From: Cellulomonas persica
Lineage (GTDB): Bacteria; Actinomycetota; Actinomycetes; Actinomycetales; Cellulomonadaceae
DNA: 64,000 bases
Assembly (NCBI RefSeq): GCF_007989825.1
Contig: NZ_BJUA01000001.1
Location: forward strand, 124,001-188,000
Reading direction: 5' to 3'
Shown: piece after piece, positions 49,937 through 62,611 of the stretch
How positions within the stretch are numbered: the first letter of the stretch is position 1
Layout: each line of letters opens with the position of its first letter
Program-made: the position numbers and the translations under genes
Notes under the pieces: generated by a model
The model's input: the letters and a program-made list of their open reading frames with translations, nothing else
The model's database searches: none
What the model was told of the DNA's origin: nothing

Positions 49937-51114
49937 GCCGCGACCTCCACCCGGGACGTCCCGCGAGCTCCCGCGGCGTCCGCGGCGACGGCGGACCGGG
50001 GCGGGCGCGCGGGGGCGCCGAGCAGCACGCTCGTCGCCGCGACGGCGACGAACGCCAGGACCGCGACGATGTTGCCCACGCCACCGCCTTGCACCGCCCA
50101 GGCCACGTCCCGTGCGTCACCGACGAGCACGCGCAGCAGGAGCGTCACGTGCAGGGTCACGAGAGGCGCGTACATGACCGGCCGGTACGGCAGCGGGCGG
50201 CGCAGCACGGCGGGCAGGATCACGGGCGCATGGGCCATGACCATCGACATCACGAACCCGAGGAACACCGCGTGCAGCACCGCGTCGTAGCGGACCCCGC
50301 TCGTCGCGGGCCCGCCGACGAGCCAGATCGCGCCGGCGACCGCGAGCCAGCCGAACGCACCGAGCATCGCGGCCGCCATGAACCGTGGCAGGCCGTACCC
50401 CCGCACGGTGCGGCGCGCGACGTCGAACCGCAGCAGGACCGCGACGGTCCCGACGAGCGCCAGCCCCAGCACGGCCGTGCCGAGCCCCGGCCACACGAGC
50501 GCGAGAGCGGCCCCGGCGACCACCGCGAGCGACCCCGCGAGCAGCCCGTGCTCCGCGGCCGGGGGCACCGGCACGACGCGCATGAGCTCGAGCCGCTCGC
50601 CCACGATCGTCAGGACGAGGAAAGCGACCAGCCACGGCGCGAGGTCCGGCACCGGGACGCCCGCCGCCCACAGCGTCGCGGCCCCGAGCGCGCCGACCGC
50701 GCCCAGCCCCTGGATCGCGATCGCCGGGTCCGCCCGCCGACGCCACGCGGCGACGTAGAGCGCGACGAGGACCGCCGACCCGACGACCTGGCACACGCGG
50801 CCCGCGACGAGCGGCGCGGGCGAGACGAGCAGCAGGCCACCGAGCCCGAGGGACGCGGGCGCGGCCCACGCCCACGGGCGCGCGCGCTCGTGGGTCCTCG
50901 ACGGGGCGAGGGCGACCGCACGCTCGAGCGCGACGAGCGTGCCGACGAAGCCCAGCACCATGAGCGGGCCGTGCACGTCCGGGAGCCGGTCGAGCTCGAC
51001 CGGGGCGGGCAGGCCGAGCAGCGTGAGGGCGGCGTCCAGGCCCGCGAGCAGGGCGACGCCGGCCGGCAGCAGCAGCGTGAGACGCGCGAGCGGTCGGCGT
51101 GACGGATTTTCCAC
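49933..51114 (-). CDS. Polytopic membrane protein, NnrS-like
   Basis: 393 residues, about eleven or twelve helices, with HGPLMVLGFVGTLVALERA near the start and HAVFLGFVMSMVMAHAPVILP later; conserved His in such helices could bind haem, as in NnrS proteins that ease NO stress. Family assignment is tentative. The GTG at 51114 was chosen; a TAAATAC box lies just upstream and the leader would be very short. It is co-translated (ATGA) with the NirK fusion, so they act together. Confidence 0.72.
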   Translation of the reverse strand: MENPSRRPLARLTLLLPAGVALLAGLDAALTLLGLPAPVELDRLPDVHGPLMVLGFVGTLVALERAVALAPSRTHERARPWAWAAPASLGLGGLLLVSPAPLVAGRVCQVVGSAVLVALYVAAWRRRADPAIAIQGLGAVGALGAATLWAAGVPVPDLAPWLVAFLVLTIVGERLELMRVVPVPPAAEHGLLAGSLAVVAGAALALVWPGLGTAVLGLALVGTVAVLLRFDVARRTVRGYGLPRFMAAAMLGAFGWLAVAGAIWLVGGPATSGVRYDAVLHAVFLGFVMSMVMAHAPVILPAVLRRPLPYRPVMYAPLVTLHVTLLLRVLVGDARDVAWAVQGGGVGNIVAVLAFVAVAATSVLLGAPARPPRSAVAADAAGARGTSRVEVAA

Positions 51115-51201
51115 GTCAGCACCGTATTTAACCCGCCGGACCCGACGCGCGGGACCGAGGTCCCGCGTCCCGACCTGGGCGAGCGGCCCGATACTGACCC
51201 C

Positions 51202-51975
51202 ATGCCCGCCACCCGACGCACCCCCGCGGAGCGCACGCTCGCCGCCGCGAGCCGCGTCGACCTGCTCCACATCCTGCAGCGCGGCGGCGCCCACACGGTC
51301 GGCTCGCTCGCGCAGGCGACCGGCCTGCACGAGAACACCACGCGTGAGCACCTCGCGCGCCTCGTCCAGGACGGCTACGCGGTACGCACGCCTGAGGCCC
51401 GCACCGTCCGCGGGCGGCCGCGGATGCTGTACCGCGCCGCGTCGGCCGACGACGCGCGCCGCGACCCGCTCGCGATGGGGCGTCTCGAGGAGTCGATCGC
51501 GCACGTCGCCCTCACGAAGGTGCTGATCAGCGGCTTCGGGCGCGACCTCGGTCCCACGCGTGAGGCCGCCCGCGCGGCCGGGCACGCCCTGACGGCGCCC
51601 GGCGGGCCGCTCGAGCCGCCGCCGGTCGAGAGCGACGACGAGCACGGCGAGGACGGCGACGCCTCGGGCGTCGGCGCCGGTTCCCCCGCCGTCGAGCAGC
51701 GTCAGCTCGACGCGCTCGAGGGTCACCTCGACCGGCTCGGCTTCGACCCCGAGCGCCACGACGACGCGCTGCGCGTCGACCTGTGGCGTTGCCCGTTCCT
51801 CGAGCTCGCCCGCGAGCGCCCGGACGTGGTGTGCAGCGTGCACCTCGGCCTGGCCTCGGGCGTCATGGAGACCGCGGGCGGACCGCTCGTCGCGCACCGG
51901 CTGCGCCCGTTCGTCGGGCGCGAGCACTGCGTGCTCGAGCTGCGCCGCGCCCCGTCCGCCGCACCTGCCTCCTGA
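51202..51975 (+). CDS. HTH transcriptional regulator with conserved cysteines
   Basis: 257 residues. An ArsR/winged-helix domain (LLHILQRGGAHTVGSLAQAT, then ENTTREHLARLVQDGYAV) and a wing ending GRPRMLYRA. The C-terminal part has Cys197, Cys211 and Cys243 in DLWRCPFLELARE, DVVCSVHLGLASG and EHCVLEL, a pattern like SufR-type [Fe-S] sensors. It diverges from the NnrS-like/NirK genes and precedes DUF2249, so it probably senses NO or redox and controls both. Fe-S binding is inferred. Confidence 0.8.
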   Translation: MPATRRTPAERTLAAASRVDLLHILQRGGAHTVGSLAQATGLHENTTREHLARLVQDGYAVRTPEARTVRGRPRMLYRAASADDARRDPLAMGRLEESIAHVALTKVLISGFGRDLGPTREAARAAGHALTAPGGPLEPPPVESDDEHGEDGDASGVGAGSPAVEQRQLDALEGHLDRLGFDPERHDDALRVDLWRCPFLELARERPDVVCSVHLGLASGVMETAGGPLVAHRLRPFVGREHCVLELRRAPSAAPAS

Positions 51976-52038
51976 CGCCTCCGTCACACGACGGGGCGTC
52001 CGCCGGGGCGCGCGTCGACGGAAGGGCCGTTGGACCTA

Positions 52039-52062
52039 TTTCCACGGCGCATCCCGTGGAAA
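52039..52062. promoter_or_regulatory. Perfect operator-like palindrome before the DUF2249 gene
   Basis: TTTCCACGG, six bases, CCGTGGAAA: 9-base arms, about 60 bases before ATG 52121. A TTTCCACG half-site also occurs at 51108, over the start of the NnrS-like gene. Confidence 0.6.
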
Positions 52063-52120
52063 CCTCGGGGCGTCGGGCGCATGCTCGTCGGACACCCCAT
52101 CGCCACGCACGGAGGCACGC

Positions 52121-52426
52121 ATGACCACGCAGCACGTCGACATCCTGGGCAGCGCCCCGCAGGAGCCCTCGGGCCACTCGTGCGGCTGCGGCGGTCACGA
52201 CGAGGCCGACCCGGTCCTCGACGTCCGCCCGATCCCGCACGCCATCCGCCACGCGACGGTGTTCGGCGCGTTCGACGCGATCGCCCCCGGCCAGTCGCTC
52301 GTGATCGTCGCGCCGCACCTGCCGCGCCCGCTCCTGGCGCAGCTCGCCGAGCGCGCGCCGATCGACACCGAGGTCCTCGTCGACGGTCCGGACGCCTGGA
52401 CCGTGCGCATCACGCGCCGCGCCTGA
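52121..52426 (+). CDS. DUF2249 domain protein
   Basis: 101 residues. The DUF2249 core is PVLDVRPIPHAIRHATVFGAFDAIAPG and the rest of the fold; the N-terminal HSCGCGGHD offers metal ligands. The family is repeatedly found in nitrate/nitrite/NO gene neighbourhoods; its role is unknown. Its placement after the palindrome and the Cys-containing regulator supports a part in that response. Confidence 0.85.
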   Translation: MTTQHVDILGSAPQEPSGHSCGCGGHDEADPVLDVRPIPHAIRHATVFGAFDAIAPGQSLVIVAPHLPRPLLAQLAERAPIDTEVLVDGPDAWTVRITRRA

Positions 52427-52520
52427 GCGACCCCCCGAACCACGCGACCCGCCGGCTCCCGCGTCGACAGCCGGCGGGTCGCGTGACCTCCGCCCCCGAG
52501 CGGGCCGCCGGCACGGGACG

Positions 52521-52590
52521 GGCGCGGCGGGCTCGGCGCGGCGGGCTCGGCGCGGCGGGCTCGGCGCGGCGGGCTCGGCACGGCGGCGCC
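52521..52590. repeat. 14-base tandem repeat
   Basis: Four exact copies of GGCGCGGCGGGCTC at 52521, 52535, 52549 and 52563, and a fifth degenerate copy at 52577. It lies between DUF2249 and the S4 protein gene and is not in a supported gene. Confidence 0.95.
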
Positions 52591-52619
52591 GGTCGTCGCG
52601 CGTGTGCGAACCTGGGGCC

Positions 52620-53009
52620 GTGGCAGAGGCGGTGCGGGCGCGCGTGGACGCGTGGTGCTGGGCCGTGCGCCTGTTCCCGACGAGGTCCGCTGCCGGCGCG
52701 GCGTGCCGTGCGGGGCACGTGCGCGTGAACGGCGAGCGCGCGAAGCCCGCGACGATGGTCGTGCCGGGCGACGAGGTGCACGTCCGGGGCGGCGAGCGCG
52801 AGCGGATCGTGATCGTGCAGCGCACCGTCGTCAAACGTGTGGGCGCTCCCGTCGCGGTGGAGTGCTACCTCGACCGCTCCCCGGCGCCGTTGCCGCGTGA
52901 GCACGTCGCGCTCGCCGGGGTGCGCGAGCGCGGAGCGGGCCGGCCGACCAAGCGCGACCGGCGTCAGCTCGACCGCCTGCGCGGCCGCGACGAGTCGCGC
53001 CGGGACTGA
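52620..53009 (+). CDS. S4-domain RNA-binding protein (Hsp15-like)
   Basis: 129 residues. VDAWCWAVRLFPTRSAAGAA, then GHVRVNGERAKPATMVVPGDEVHV, is the S4 fold; the C-terminal half is Arg-rich (GRPTKRDRRQLDRLRGR). In E. coli Hsp15 rescues stalled 50S subunits; similar function is inferred. The GTG at 52620 begins the conserved domain. Confidence 0.88.
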   Translation: MAEAVRARVDAWCWAVRLFPTRSAAGAACRAGHVRVNGERAKPATMVVPGDEVHVRGGERERIVIVQRTVVKRVGAPVAVECYLDRSPAPLPREHVALAGVRERGAGRPTKRDRRQLDRLRGRDESRRD

Positions 53010-53057
53010 ACGCGGCGCGGTGGTCCCGATACCCGAGGGTTGCCGTTCGGGGACCCG

Positions 53058-53942
53058 TCACACCGGATCGCGGGCGAGCGCGTCCAGTCGAGCGAGGAGC
53101 GCCTGCGCGTCGAACGGCGCGCGGACCTTGGTGTCGTTGTCGAAGTACACGAACACGTCCCGCCCCGCAGGCGCCGGTGCGGCGGGCGGCCCCAGACGAC
53201 GTGCGTCGACGGGCTCGGTGCCGGCCGACCAGGCGCGCACGCGCCGCGCCCACCGGTCGATCGCGGGCTCGTCGTAGCCGCTCGTGTAGAGCTCGCTGTC
53301 GCCGTGCAGGCGCACGTAGACGAGGTCCGACGTGACGTCCTCGATCCTGGGCCAGCGTCCCGCGGTGTCCGCGACGACGAGGCCGACGTCGTGCTCGCGG
53401 GCGAGGGCGACGAAGGCCGGCTGCTCGAACGTCGTGTGCCGCACCTCGAGCACGTGGCGCAGCGGGCGGTCGGCGTCGACGGTCGTCCACGAGCGACCGT
53501 CGAGCCGCTCGTCGTGCTCGGTCGCGAGCGCCGCGGCGGCCGCGGTCGTGCGCGGCAAGAGGGTGAAGAAGCGCGCGAGGCGGTCCTCGTCGAACCCGAG
53601 CGTCGGCGGGAGCTGCCACAGGACCGGTCCCAGGCGGGGCCCGAACGCGAGCACGCCCGAGGCGAAGAAGTTCGCGACCGGGACGCGCACGTCCGCGAGC
53701 TTCTTCATGTGGGTCACGAACCGTGGCCCCTTGACCGAGAACACGAAGTCCTCGGGCACCTGCGCGGCCCACGCCTGGTAGCTCGCGGGCCGCTGCAGCG
53801 CGTAGAACGAGCCGTTGAGCTCGATGCTCGTGAGGCGCTGCGCGGCGTACTCGAGCTCGAGGCGCTGCGGCAGCCCGCGCGGGTAGAACACGCCACGCCA
53901 CGGCGCGTACCGCCACCCCGAGATCCCCACGCGCACGACCAT
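53058..53942 (-). CDS. DUF72 family protein (TIM-barrel fold)
   Basis: 294 residues. RVGISGWRYAPWRGVFYP opens the family, SIELNGSFYALQ and FSVKGPRFVTHMKKL follow, and VYVRLHGDSELYTSGY and FVYFDNDTK close it. The fold is a TIM barrel; enzymatic role unknown (YecE group). It converges on the S4 protein gene. Confidence 0.92.
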   Translation of the reverse strand: MVVRVGISGWRYAPWRGVFYPRGLPQRLELEYAAQRLTSIELNGSFYALQRPASYQAWAAQVPEDFVFSVKGPRFVTHMKKLADVRVPVANFFASGVLAFGPRLGPVLWQLPPTLGFDEDRLARFFTLLPRTTAAAAALATEHDERLDGRSWTTVDADRPLRHVLEVRHTTFEQPAFVALAREHDVGLVVADTAGRWPRIEDVTSDLVYVRLHGDSELYTSGYDEPAIDRWARRVRAWSAGTEPVDARRLGPPAAPAPAGRDVFVYFDNDTKVRAPFDAQALLARLDALARDPV

Positions 53943-54111
53943 GCGGGCCAGCCTGCCGTGCGTCGGGGCGCCCGGCAGCCCGGCCGGCACCACGATGGGG
54001 ACGCGACCATGTCGATCCGGCGGCGCGCCGGGCGTCACACCCGTGCGGGCCACGCCGGTCCCGCACCGAGACCCGTACCGGAACCGAGACAGCGACCGCT
54101 TGGAGGACGCC

Positions 54112-54459
54112 ATGAAGTACCTGATGCTCGTCTGCGAGGACCCCACCGCCGAGCCGTACCGCCGCGAGGACGACGACATCGCGACGTGGGTGGACCAGAC
54201 GCAGGACGTGCGCGTGATCGGCGAGCGGCTGCGGCCGGTCGCCGAGGCGCGGACCGTGCGGGTGCGCGGTGGGCGGCTCAGCGTCGTCGAGGGCCCGTAC
54301 GCCGAGGTCGGCGAGCAGATCGCGGGCTTCGACGTGCTCGAGTGCGACTCGCTCGACCAGGCGGTCGAGGTCGCCTCCAGGCACCCCATGGCGCGGTTCG
54401 GCCGGCTCGTCGTGCGCGAGGCGTGGCCGTTCGAGGACGGCGAGCTGCTCGGCGACTGA
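54112..54459 (+). CDS. YCII-related (DGPF) protein
   Basis: 115 residues. MKYLMLVCEDPT opens a YCII fold; LSVVEGPYAEVGEQIAGFDVLE is the DGPF-type motif. Such proteins often flank ECF sigma factors, but none is here; function unknown. ATG 54112 has GGAGG ahead. Confidence 0.88.
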   Translation: MKYLMLVCEDPTAEPYRREDDDIATWVDQTQDVRVIGERLRPVAEARTVRVRGGRLSVVEGPYAEVGEQIAGFDVLECDSLDQAVEVASRHPMARFGRLVVREAWPFEDGELLGD

Positions 54460-54501
54460 GCCCGTCCACCGGCCGAAGCACCGCACGGCCCCGAGCGAGG
54501 C

Positions 54502-54537
54502 CCCGTGGTGGACGCGACCTGCCGCGTCCACCACGGG
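54502..54537. terminator. Terminator after the YCII gene
   Basis: Perfect 15-base stem (54502-54516 with 54523-54537), loop ACCTGC. Confidence 0.9.
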
Positions 54538-54568
54538 CAGGACGAAGGTCCCGGGTAGGCTGGGCGCC

Positions 54569-54799
54569 ATGAGCGAACCCGTCCTGCAGCGTCGCGACGA
54601 CGACCGGTCCGGCTCCCCGGAGCGCGCGGTCACCGTCTTCTTCGCCTTCGTGCTGTTCTTCGTCGGCCTCGCGTTGTTCGCGGTCGCGTTCGAGGTCGTC
54701 GACGCGGCCAAGCCGTGGGTGTTCTTCGGCGGGATCGCCTCGGTCGCCCTCGCGTTCGCGATCCCGACGACGATCGTCCCCGCGCTCGAGGACCGCTGA
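54569..54799 (+). CDS. Small two-helix membrane protein
   Basis: 76 residues: a charged N-terminus (QRRDDDRSGSPER), then two hydrophobic helices (AVTVFFAFVLFFVGLALFAV and FFGGIASVALAFAIPTTIV). No family recognised. A near-perfect hairpin follows the stop (about 54820-54866), so it is transcribed as a unit of its own ahead of hppA. Confidence 0.7.
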   Translation: MSEPVLQRRDDDRSGSPERAVTVFFAFVLFFVGLALFAVAFEVVDAAKPWVFFGGIASVALAFAIPTTIVPALEDR

Positions 54800-55022
54800 C
54801 CCGCGAGCCGCACCCGCACGACGACGAGCCGCGCCCGGCACGAGGGGCGCGGCTCTCGTCGTCGTCGCACCCGACAACCCACGCGAGACGGGACACAGCC
54901 CGCGCACGAGCCCGGTGACCGGGCGACGCGGCCCGCGGAAGTTGTGACCTTCGACTCAGTGCGCGCGCGACCCGCCCTCCTACGTTCGACGTGAGAGCAC
55001 TCACTCCGTCACAGGGGAGATC

Positions 55023-57694
<2,672 letters not shown>

Positions 57695-57698
<4 letters not shown>

Positions 57699-58750
57699 AG
57701 ATCGCGGTGCGCTACCGCGACGTGCTCCTCGATCCCGAGGGGCACGTCGCGGGGCACGACGCGGGGGCCACGCTCGTGCGTCGGCTGCTGCGCGTCTTCC
57801 CGGGCTCGATCGTCGTCGGCGACGGACCCCGCCGGTGCGTGGGCTTCGACGTCCTGCCGCTCGAGTTCGTCGACCCGACCGAGACGGTCGTCGTCAACAT
57901 GGACGTGGTCGACTCGACCGCGGTATGGCGGGTCCTGCGCGCGTCGTGCCCGCAGGGCGTCGAGCCGCGCGTCATGAACTTCGTGTGGTGGACCACGTCG
58001 CAGTACACCCACGTCGTCGACCGCGCGTCGCTCGGGCTGTCGTGCGCGCTGTTCCCGACGTTCGCCAACTCGCAGCGCACCGCGACCGAGGTGCGCGAGA
58101 TCGTCGCGCAGTGGACCGTGCAGCAGCTCGCCGAGCAGGCCCGGATCGGGTGGGTCAACCTCGGCATCCGGCTCGAGCACGTCCACCGCCGGCACGAGCC
58201 GGACGTCCCGGTCGTGCTCTACCCCGCCATCTACCTGGCGGAGCGCAAGCAGCCGCAGCTGTTCCTCGACGTCGTCGAGCGCGTGCGCAAGCGCGTACCG
58301 CTGCGCGTCGAGGCGCGGCTCGTCGAGTCCCACCTCGTGTCCGAGCAGGCCATGCGCCTGTCCCGGCACGACTGGGCGTGGGTCGGGCCGCTCACGGCCA
58401 GCCGGGACGACTACTGGGAGGCGCTGGCGCACACGACCGCGTTCCTCGCGACGGCCACCGACGAGTCGTACGGGCTGGAGTACATCGAGGCGCTGGTCGC
58501 GGGTGCCGTCGGGGTGTTCCCGGACCGACCGTGGGCGCGCGCGATCCTGCCCTCGCGCTACCCGTTCCTGTACCGCACGCCCGACGAGGCGGAGGAGCTG
58601 CTGACGCGTGCGCTCACGGACACCGCGGCGTGCCGACGCGAGCTCGACGCGTCCGCGGGCGGCGACTTCCAGGACTGGCTGCGCGCCCGGCACGACGACG
58701 ACGCGTTCGACCACGCGGTCGTCGAGCACGTCCAGCGCTGGTTCGGCTGA
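57695..58750 (+). CDS. Glycosyltransferase-like protein
   Basis: 351 residues, GT-B-like. The C-terminal half contains TDESYGLEYIEALVAGAVGVFP, the glutamate-containing nucleotide-sugar site of GT4-type enzymes, and a glycine-rich turn. The N-terminal half is unfamiliar. Donor and acceptor are unknown. ATG overlaps the hppA stop (ATGA), so it is co-translated with the pump, an unusual pairing. Confidence 0.72.
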
Positions 58751-58786
58751 CCCGGGCCGTCCCGCTGGGCGCTGCGCACCGGCTGC

Positions 58787-59545
58787 TCAGCGCCCAGCAG
58801 GACGCGGGACCAGGGCGGCGACGTCGCGCACCAGGTGGGCGCGGGCGGCTGTCGTCTCCGTTCGCGGGTCGTCGAGCGCGAGCAGGACCACGCGGTCGTC
58901 ACCGATCGTGAGTGCCGCGAGCAGGTCGTCGTGGCGCGCGACACGGGCGCGCACGGCGGGCAGCCAGTCAGGCTCGCCCGCCTCGCGGCGCCCGGCCCAG
59001 GCCGGCGACACGAGCACCGAGTCGACGCTCACGCCGATCGGCACGCAGACGCGGGCCGTGCCGGTGCTCGCGTCGGCAGCCACGACCTCCCGGCGGACTC
59101 GCGAACGGCGCGACCCGGGTTCCGCACGCAGCACCCACGTCTCACATCGCACCGGCACCCCCGCGACCGCGAGTCGGAGCCTGCCGCGCGCGGCCTCGAC
59201 CCGCCACCCTCGCGGCAGCGCGAGCGCGGCGTCCCGGGGGTCGGCGTCGCCGTCGGGCTCGAGCCTCGCGCCGCTCCACGTCCGTGCCCACGTGGCGCGG
59301 GTGGACGCGACGCGGCGGTGGGTCACCTCGGCACCGCCCGAGCGCTGCCGCACGAGGCCGCCCACGACGCCGACGACGAGGATGGCCACGACGGCGAGCC
59401 GCTGCGCGGGGCCCCGGACCAGTGCGGCGGCGGCGACGCATCCCGCGATCGTCGCGACGGCCGTCACCGGCAGGATCGCCCCGACCGCGGTCCACGTGCG
59501 GCGACCCAGGCGCCGACCGCTCGACCGCGCGTCAGCGCCGGTCAT
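58787..59545 (-). CDS. Hypothetical protein with two membrane segments
   Basis: 252 residues. Two hydrophobic helices near the start (WTAVGAILPVTAVATIAGCV and RLAVVAILVVGVVGGLV), then a soluble beta-rich part (RVEAARGRLRLAVAGVPVRC). No family recognised. ATG 59545 overlaps the upstream frame by 14 bases. It converges on the glycosyltransferase. Confidence 0.65.
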   Translation of the reverse strand: MTGADARSSGRRLGRRTWTAVGAILPVTAVATIAGCVAAAALVRGPAQRLAVVAILVVGVVGGLVRQRSGGAEVTHRRVASTRATWARTWSGARLEPDGDADPRDAALALPRGWRVEAARGRLRLAVAGVPVRCETWVLRAEPGSRRSRVRREVVAADASTGTARVCVPIGVSVDSVLVSPAWAGRREAGEPDWLPAVRARVARHDDLLAALTIGDDRVVLLALDDPRTETTAARAHLVRDVAALVPRPAGR

Positions 59546-59768
59546 CGCGGGTCGGTTCGTCGGCCGCGGGCAGCATCGTGCGGGCCGCGCCGGCGGCCGC
59601 GCCGCCGAGGTCGCCGACGGACGGCCGTGCTGCGCGGACGGCCTCGTCGACCGAGGCGCGCAGGAGAGCCACCGCCCTGCGGTGCGCGTCCACCGTGGCG
59701 TCCCGAGCGCCACGGCCACCCGGACGATCAGCGTGCCGACGAGCTCGGTGCAGGTTCTGGCTGCTCAC
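59532..59768 (-). CDS. Small hypothetical protein
   Basis: 78 residues from GTG 59768: an Arg-rich start, then a helical Ala-rich half (VALLRASVDEAVRAARPSVG) with good third-position GC in its second half. It overlaps the next gene start by 14 bases. No family recognised; the first part may be wrong if the true start is later. Confidence 0.45.
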   Translation of the reverse strand: MSSQNLHRARRHADRPGGRGARDATVDAHRRAVALLRASVDEAVRAARPSVGDLGGAAAGAARTMLPAADEPTRDDRR

Positions 59769-59845
59769 GCCCGCGAGGGTAACGGTGCGCTCGGACCTCC
59801 AGGGGGAAAGTCCGACACGTGCGGTGGACGACACGTGTCGAGGGC

Positions 59846-61969
59846 CTACCTCGAGCGGGCCGGGACGAGCGGGACCAGCCAGTCGCGCAGCTCGGGCTCG
59901 AGCGTGCGCACGTAGCTCGCCGTCACGTGGCTCACGTCGCGCCACACCAGCACGCCGCCGACGATCGCGGGGCACGATCCGCCCGGGCACACCTGCTCGG
60001 TGAGGTCGAGCAGCGGGACGTCGGCGGCGGCTGCGGCGGCGCGCTGCTGCGCGAGGCCCGACCGGCGCTCGGGCAGCTCGGCCGGCACGGTGCACGCCTC
60101 CGCCCACGAGTCCTCGTGCTGCGCGACGCACTCGGGCACGTCGATCCCGACCCACGGGGTGTCCCCCACGACGACGACCTCGATCCCGGCCTCGGTCAGC
60201 GTGCGCCACGTGTCTTGCAGCCCCTCCACCGCGACCTCGTCCCCCGCGCCACCGGTGAGCCGGGAACCGTCGTCGGCCGCGACCTCGATCTGGTTGTTGC
60301 TGGTCACGACGACGTCCGGCGGGTCGGCGAGCAGACGCTCGACCACGGCGTCGTTCCATTCGGTGCACTGCGTGTACGGCCCGTCGACCGTGCCGAGCCA
60401 GGTCAGCGCCGCAGTCAGCGCGCAGCTCCCCTTGGTGTACGTGTCGAGCCGCCACCCCTGCTCGCTCGCGATCGCGGCGAGCGGCGGCTGCCACTGACCG
60501 GCGTGCGAGTCGCCCACGAGCGCGACGACCGTGCTCGAGCTCGCGTCGCCGAATGTGCACGCGGCGGGCTCGGTGCCCAGCGCGTTCTGGTGGCAGTCCC
60601 CCTCGTACAGGTCGGCGACGTCGAGCGTGGCGTCCGCGAGCGCGGGCACGAGCCGTCGCAGGTCCGTGGCCGGGTCGGGTCCCGACCACGTGCCGTCGCG
60701 CAGGACGGCGGCGCCCGGCGCGTCGACGTCGTCGGGCGTGCCGGGAACCGCGCGCAGCAGCAGACCGGCTGCCAGGATGCCGACGAGCGTGCACGCGACC
60801 CCGAGCACCGCCGACCGCCCCGCGCTCGCGCGCAGCCGCGTCGACGTGTGGAGCGGCTTCTCGACGAGGACGTACGAGGCGACCGCGGGCACCACCGAGA
60901 GCGCCACGGCCAGCACGAGCGTGCTCGTCGGCGGCGGCCCCTCCACGAGGCTCGTCGCGAGGACGACCGCAGGCCAGTGCCACAGGTACAGCGAGTAGGA
61001 CGTCGCCCCCACGGGCTGCAGCACGCGTGCGCCCAGGGGCCGCACGCCCGTCCCGACGACACCCGCGGCGAGCACGAGCACGGTCCCGCCGACCGGCAGC
61101 AGCGCCGCGGCGCCGGGGAACGGCGTGCTTCCCGACAGCGCGAACGCCGCGTACCCGATGAGTGCGAGCCCGCACCACCCGCCGACGACGAGCACGCGCT
61201 GCGGCACACGCGCGACGCGGTGCGTGAGCAGCGCCAGCAGCGCGCCCGCGGCGAGCTCCCACGCACGCGTCGTCGTGACGAAGTAGGCGCGCGACGGGTC
61301 CGCCGACGTCAGCGCGACCGACCACGCGAGGGAAGCCGCACCGATCGCGGCGACCCCCAGCACCAGGCCGCGGCGGGTGACCCGCCGCCCGCGCAGCCGC
61401 GCGGCCGCGACGAGGGCCACGACGAGCAACGGCCAGACGACGTAGAACTGCTCCTCGACCGCGAGCGACCAGAAGTGCTGCACCGGGCTCGCCGCGGCGT
61501 CCTGCGCGAGGTAGTCGACCGAGCGGTCCGCGAGCCGCCAGTTGACGACGTACAGCGAGGTCGCGACCACGTCGCCCGCGACGTCCCGCCACCGGGTCAC
61601 CGGCAGCCACAGCGCGGTCATCACGACGACGGCGGCGAGCGTCAACGCGGCAGCCGGCAGCAGGCGCCGCGCACGCCGCGCGTAGAACCGCCCCAGGCGC
61701 AGGCGGCCGGTGCGGGCGACCTCGTCGGCCACGAGCCCCGTGATGAGGAAGCCGGAGACGACGAAGAACACGTCCACGCCGACGAATCCGCCCGGCACCG
61801 GGAGCCCGGCGTGGAACGCGAGCACGAGCGCGACGGCGACCGCCCGCAGCCCCTGCACGTCCCGGCGAAAGCCCTGCACGATCGCCGGGCGTGACGCGTC
61901 GGGCGTCGTCGCCGCAGCCACCGGGCGCTCGGTGGCGTCCGGGAGAGCGAGGTCGTGGGGCGTGGGCAC
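59846..61969 (-). CDS. OafA/YrhL-type membrane O-acyltransferase with SGNH domain
   Basis: 707 residues. Acyltransferase-3 domain at about 30-400: [19 protein letters not shown] opens it and YLWHWP lies near its end. After a membrane helix comes an extracytoplasmic SGNH domain with GDSHAGQW (catalytic Ser) and DVSHVT (catalytic His). It moves an acyl group across the membrane to a cell-surface sugar or peptidoglycan; the acceptor is unknown. GTG 61969 chosen; the frame opens much earlier without similarity. It diverges from luxS. Confidence 0.92.
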   Translation of the reverse strand: MPTPHDLALPDATERPVAAATTPDASRPAIVQGFRRDVQGLRAVAVALVLAFHAGLPVPGGFVGVDVFFVVSGFLITGLVADEVARTGRLRLGRFYARRARRLLPAAALTLAAVVVMTALWLPVTRWRDVAGDVVATSLYVVNWRLADRSVDYLAQDAAASPVQHFWSLAVEEQFYVVWPLLVVALVAAARLRGRRVTRRGLVLGVAAIGAASLAWSVALTSADPSRAYFVTTTRAWELAAGALLALLTHRVARVPQRVLVVGGWCGLALIGYAAFALSGSTPFPGAAALLPVGGTVLVLAAGVVGTGVRPLGARVLQPVGATSYSLYLWHWPAVVLATSLVEGPPPTSTLVLAVALSVVPAVASYVLVEKPLHTSTRLRASAGRSAVLGVACTLVGILAAGLLLRAVPGTPDDVDAPGAAVLRDGTWSGPDPATDLRRLVPALADATLDVADLYEGDCHQNALGTEPAACTFGDASSSTVVALVGDSHAGQWQPPLAAIASEQGWRLDTYTKGSCALTAALTWLGTVDGPYTQCTEWNDAVVERLLADPPDVVVTSNNQIEVAADDGSRLTGGAGDEVAVEGLQDTWRTLTEAGIEVVVVGDTPWVGIDVPECVAQHEDSWAEACTVPAELPERRSGLAQQRAAAAAADVPLLDLTEQVCPGGSCPAIVGGVLVWRDVSHVTASYVRTLEPELRDWLVPLVPARSR

Positions 61970-62146
61970 CGGCGCACGGTAGCCGACGAGCCTGCGCCCC
62001 GCACGACGGCGTGCCCTCCTCGGTCCCCGCCGACCGACGCCCCGAGCGGAGCCCGAGGGACGCCCTTGAGACGGCGCCGCCGACCAGCGCGGTCGCGCAC
62101 GGGTGTGAGCGACAATGGCGGCCGTCGCCGACCTTGGGAGCACCTG

Positions 62147-62611
62147 ATGACCGACCGCATGAACGTCGAGTCCTTCAACCTCGACCACCGCACCGTCGTC
62201 GCGCCCTACGTGCGCCTCGCCGACGCGAAGGCCCTCCCGGCGGGCGACGTGATCGAGAAGTACGACGTGCGGTTCACGCAGCCGAACGTCGCGCACCTCG
62301 AGATGCCGACCGTGCACTCGCTCGAGCACCTGTTCGCGGAGCACTCGCGCAACCACACCGACCGCGTGATCGACTTCTCCCCGATGGGCTGCCAGACCGG
62401 CTTCTACCTCACGCTCGCCGGGACCTGGGTCTACGAGGACGTGCTCGCGCTCGTCGAGGCGACGCTGCAGGACGTGCTCGGTGCGCAGGAGGTCCCGGCC
62501 GCGAACGAGGTGCAGTGCGGCTGGGGCGCCAACCACTCGCTCACCGGCGCGCAGGACGCTGCGCGGGAGTTCCTCGCGCGCCGCGCCGAGTGGTCGACGG
62601 TGACCGCGTGA
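62147..62611 (+). CDS. luxS: S-ribosylhomocysteine lyase (AI-2 synthesis)
   Basis: 154 residues. It cleaves S-ribosylhomocysteine to homocysteine and the AI-2 precursor. Metal ligands His57, His61 (HSLEHLF) and Cys124 (VQCGWG), with Glu60 and catalytic Cys82 in GCQTGF, are all present. TTGGGAG precedes ATG 62147. Confidence 0.96.
   Translation: MTDRMNVESFNLDHRTVVAPYVRLADAKALPAGDVIEKYDVRFTQPNVAHLEMPTVHSLEHLFAEHSRNHTDRVIDFSPMGCQTGFYLTLAGTWVYEDVLALVEATLQDVLGAQEVPAANEVQCGWGANHSLTGAQDAAREFLARRAEWSTVTA

Noticed and set aside
52195-52581. Minus-strand Ala/Pro/Arg frame over the 14-base repeat
   Set aside because: It is produced by the repeat itself and opposes DUF2249.
61970-62146. Possible SAH riboswitch before luxS
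   Set aside because: I could not fold a consensus; only short GC pairings are present. A covariance-model search would decide it.
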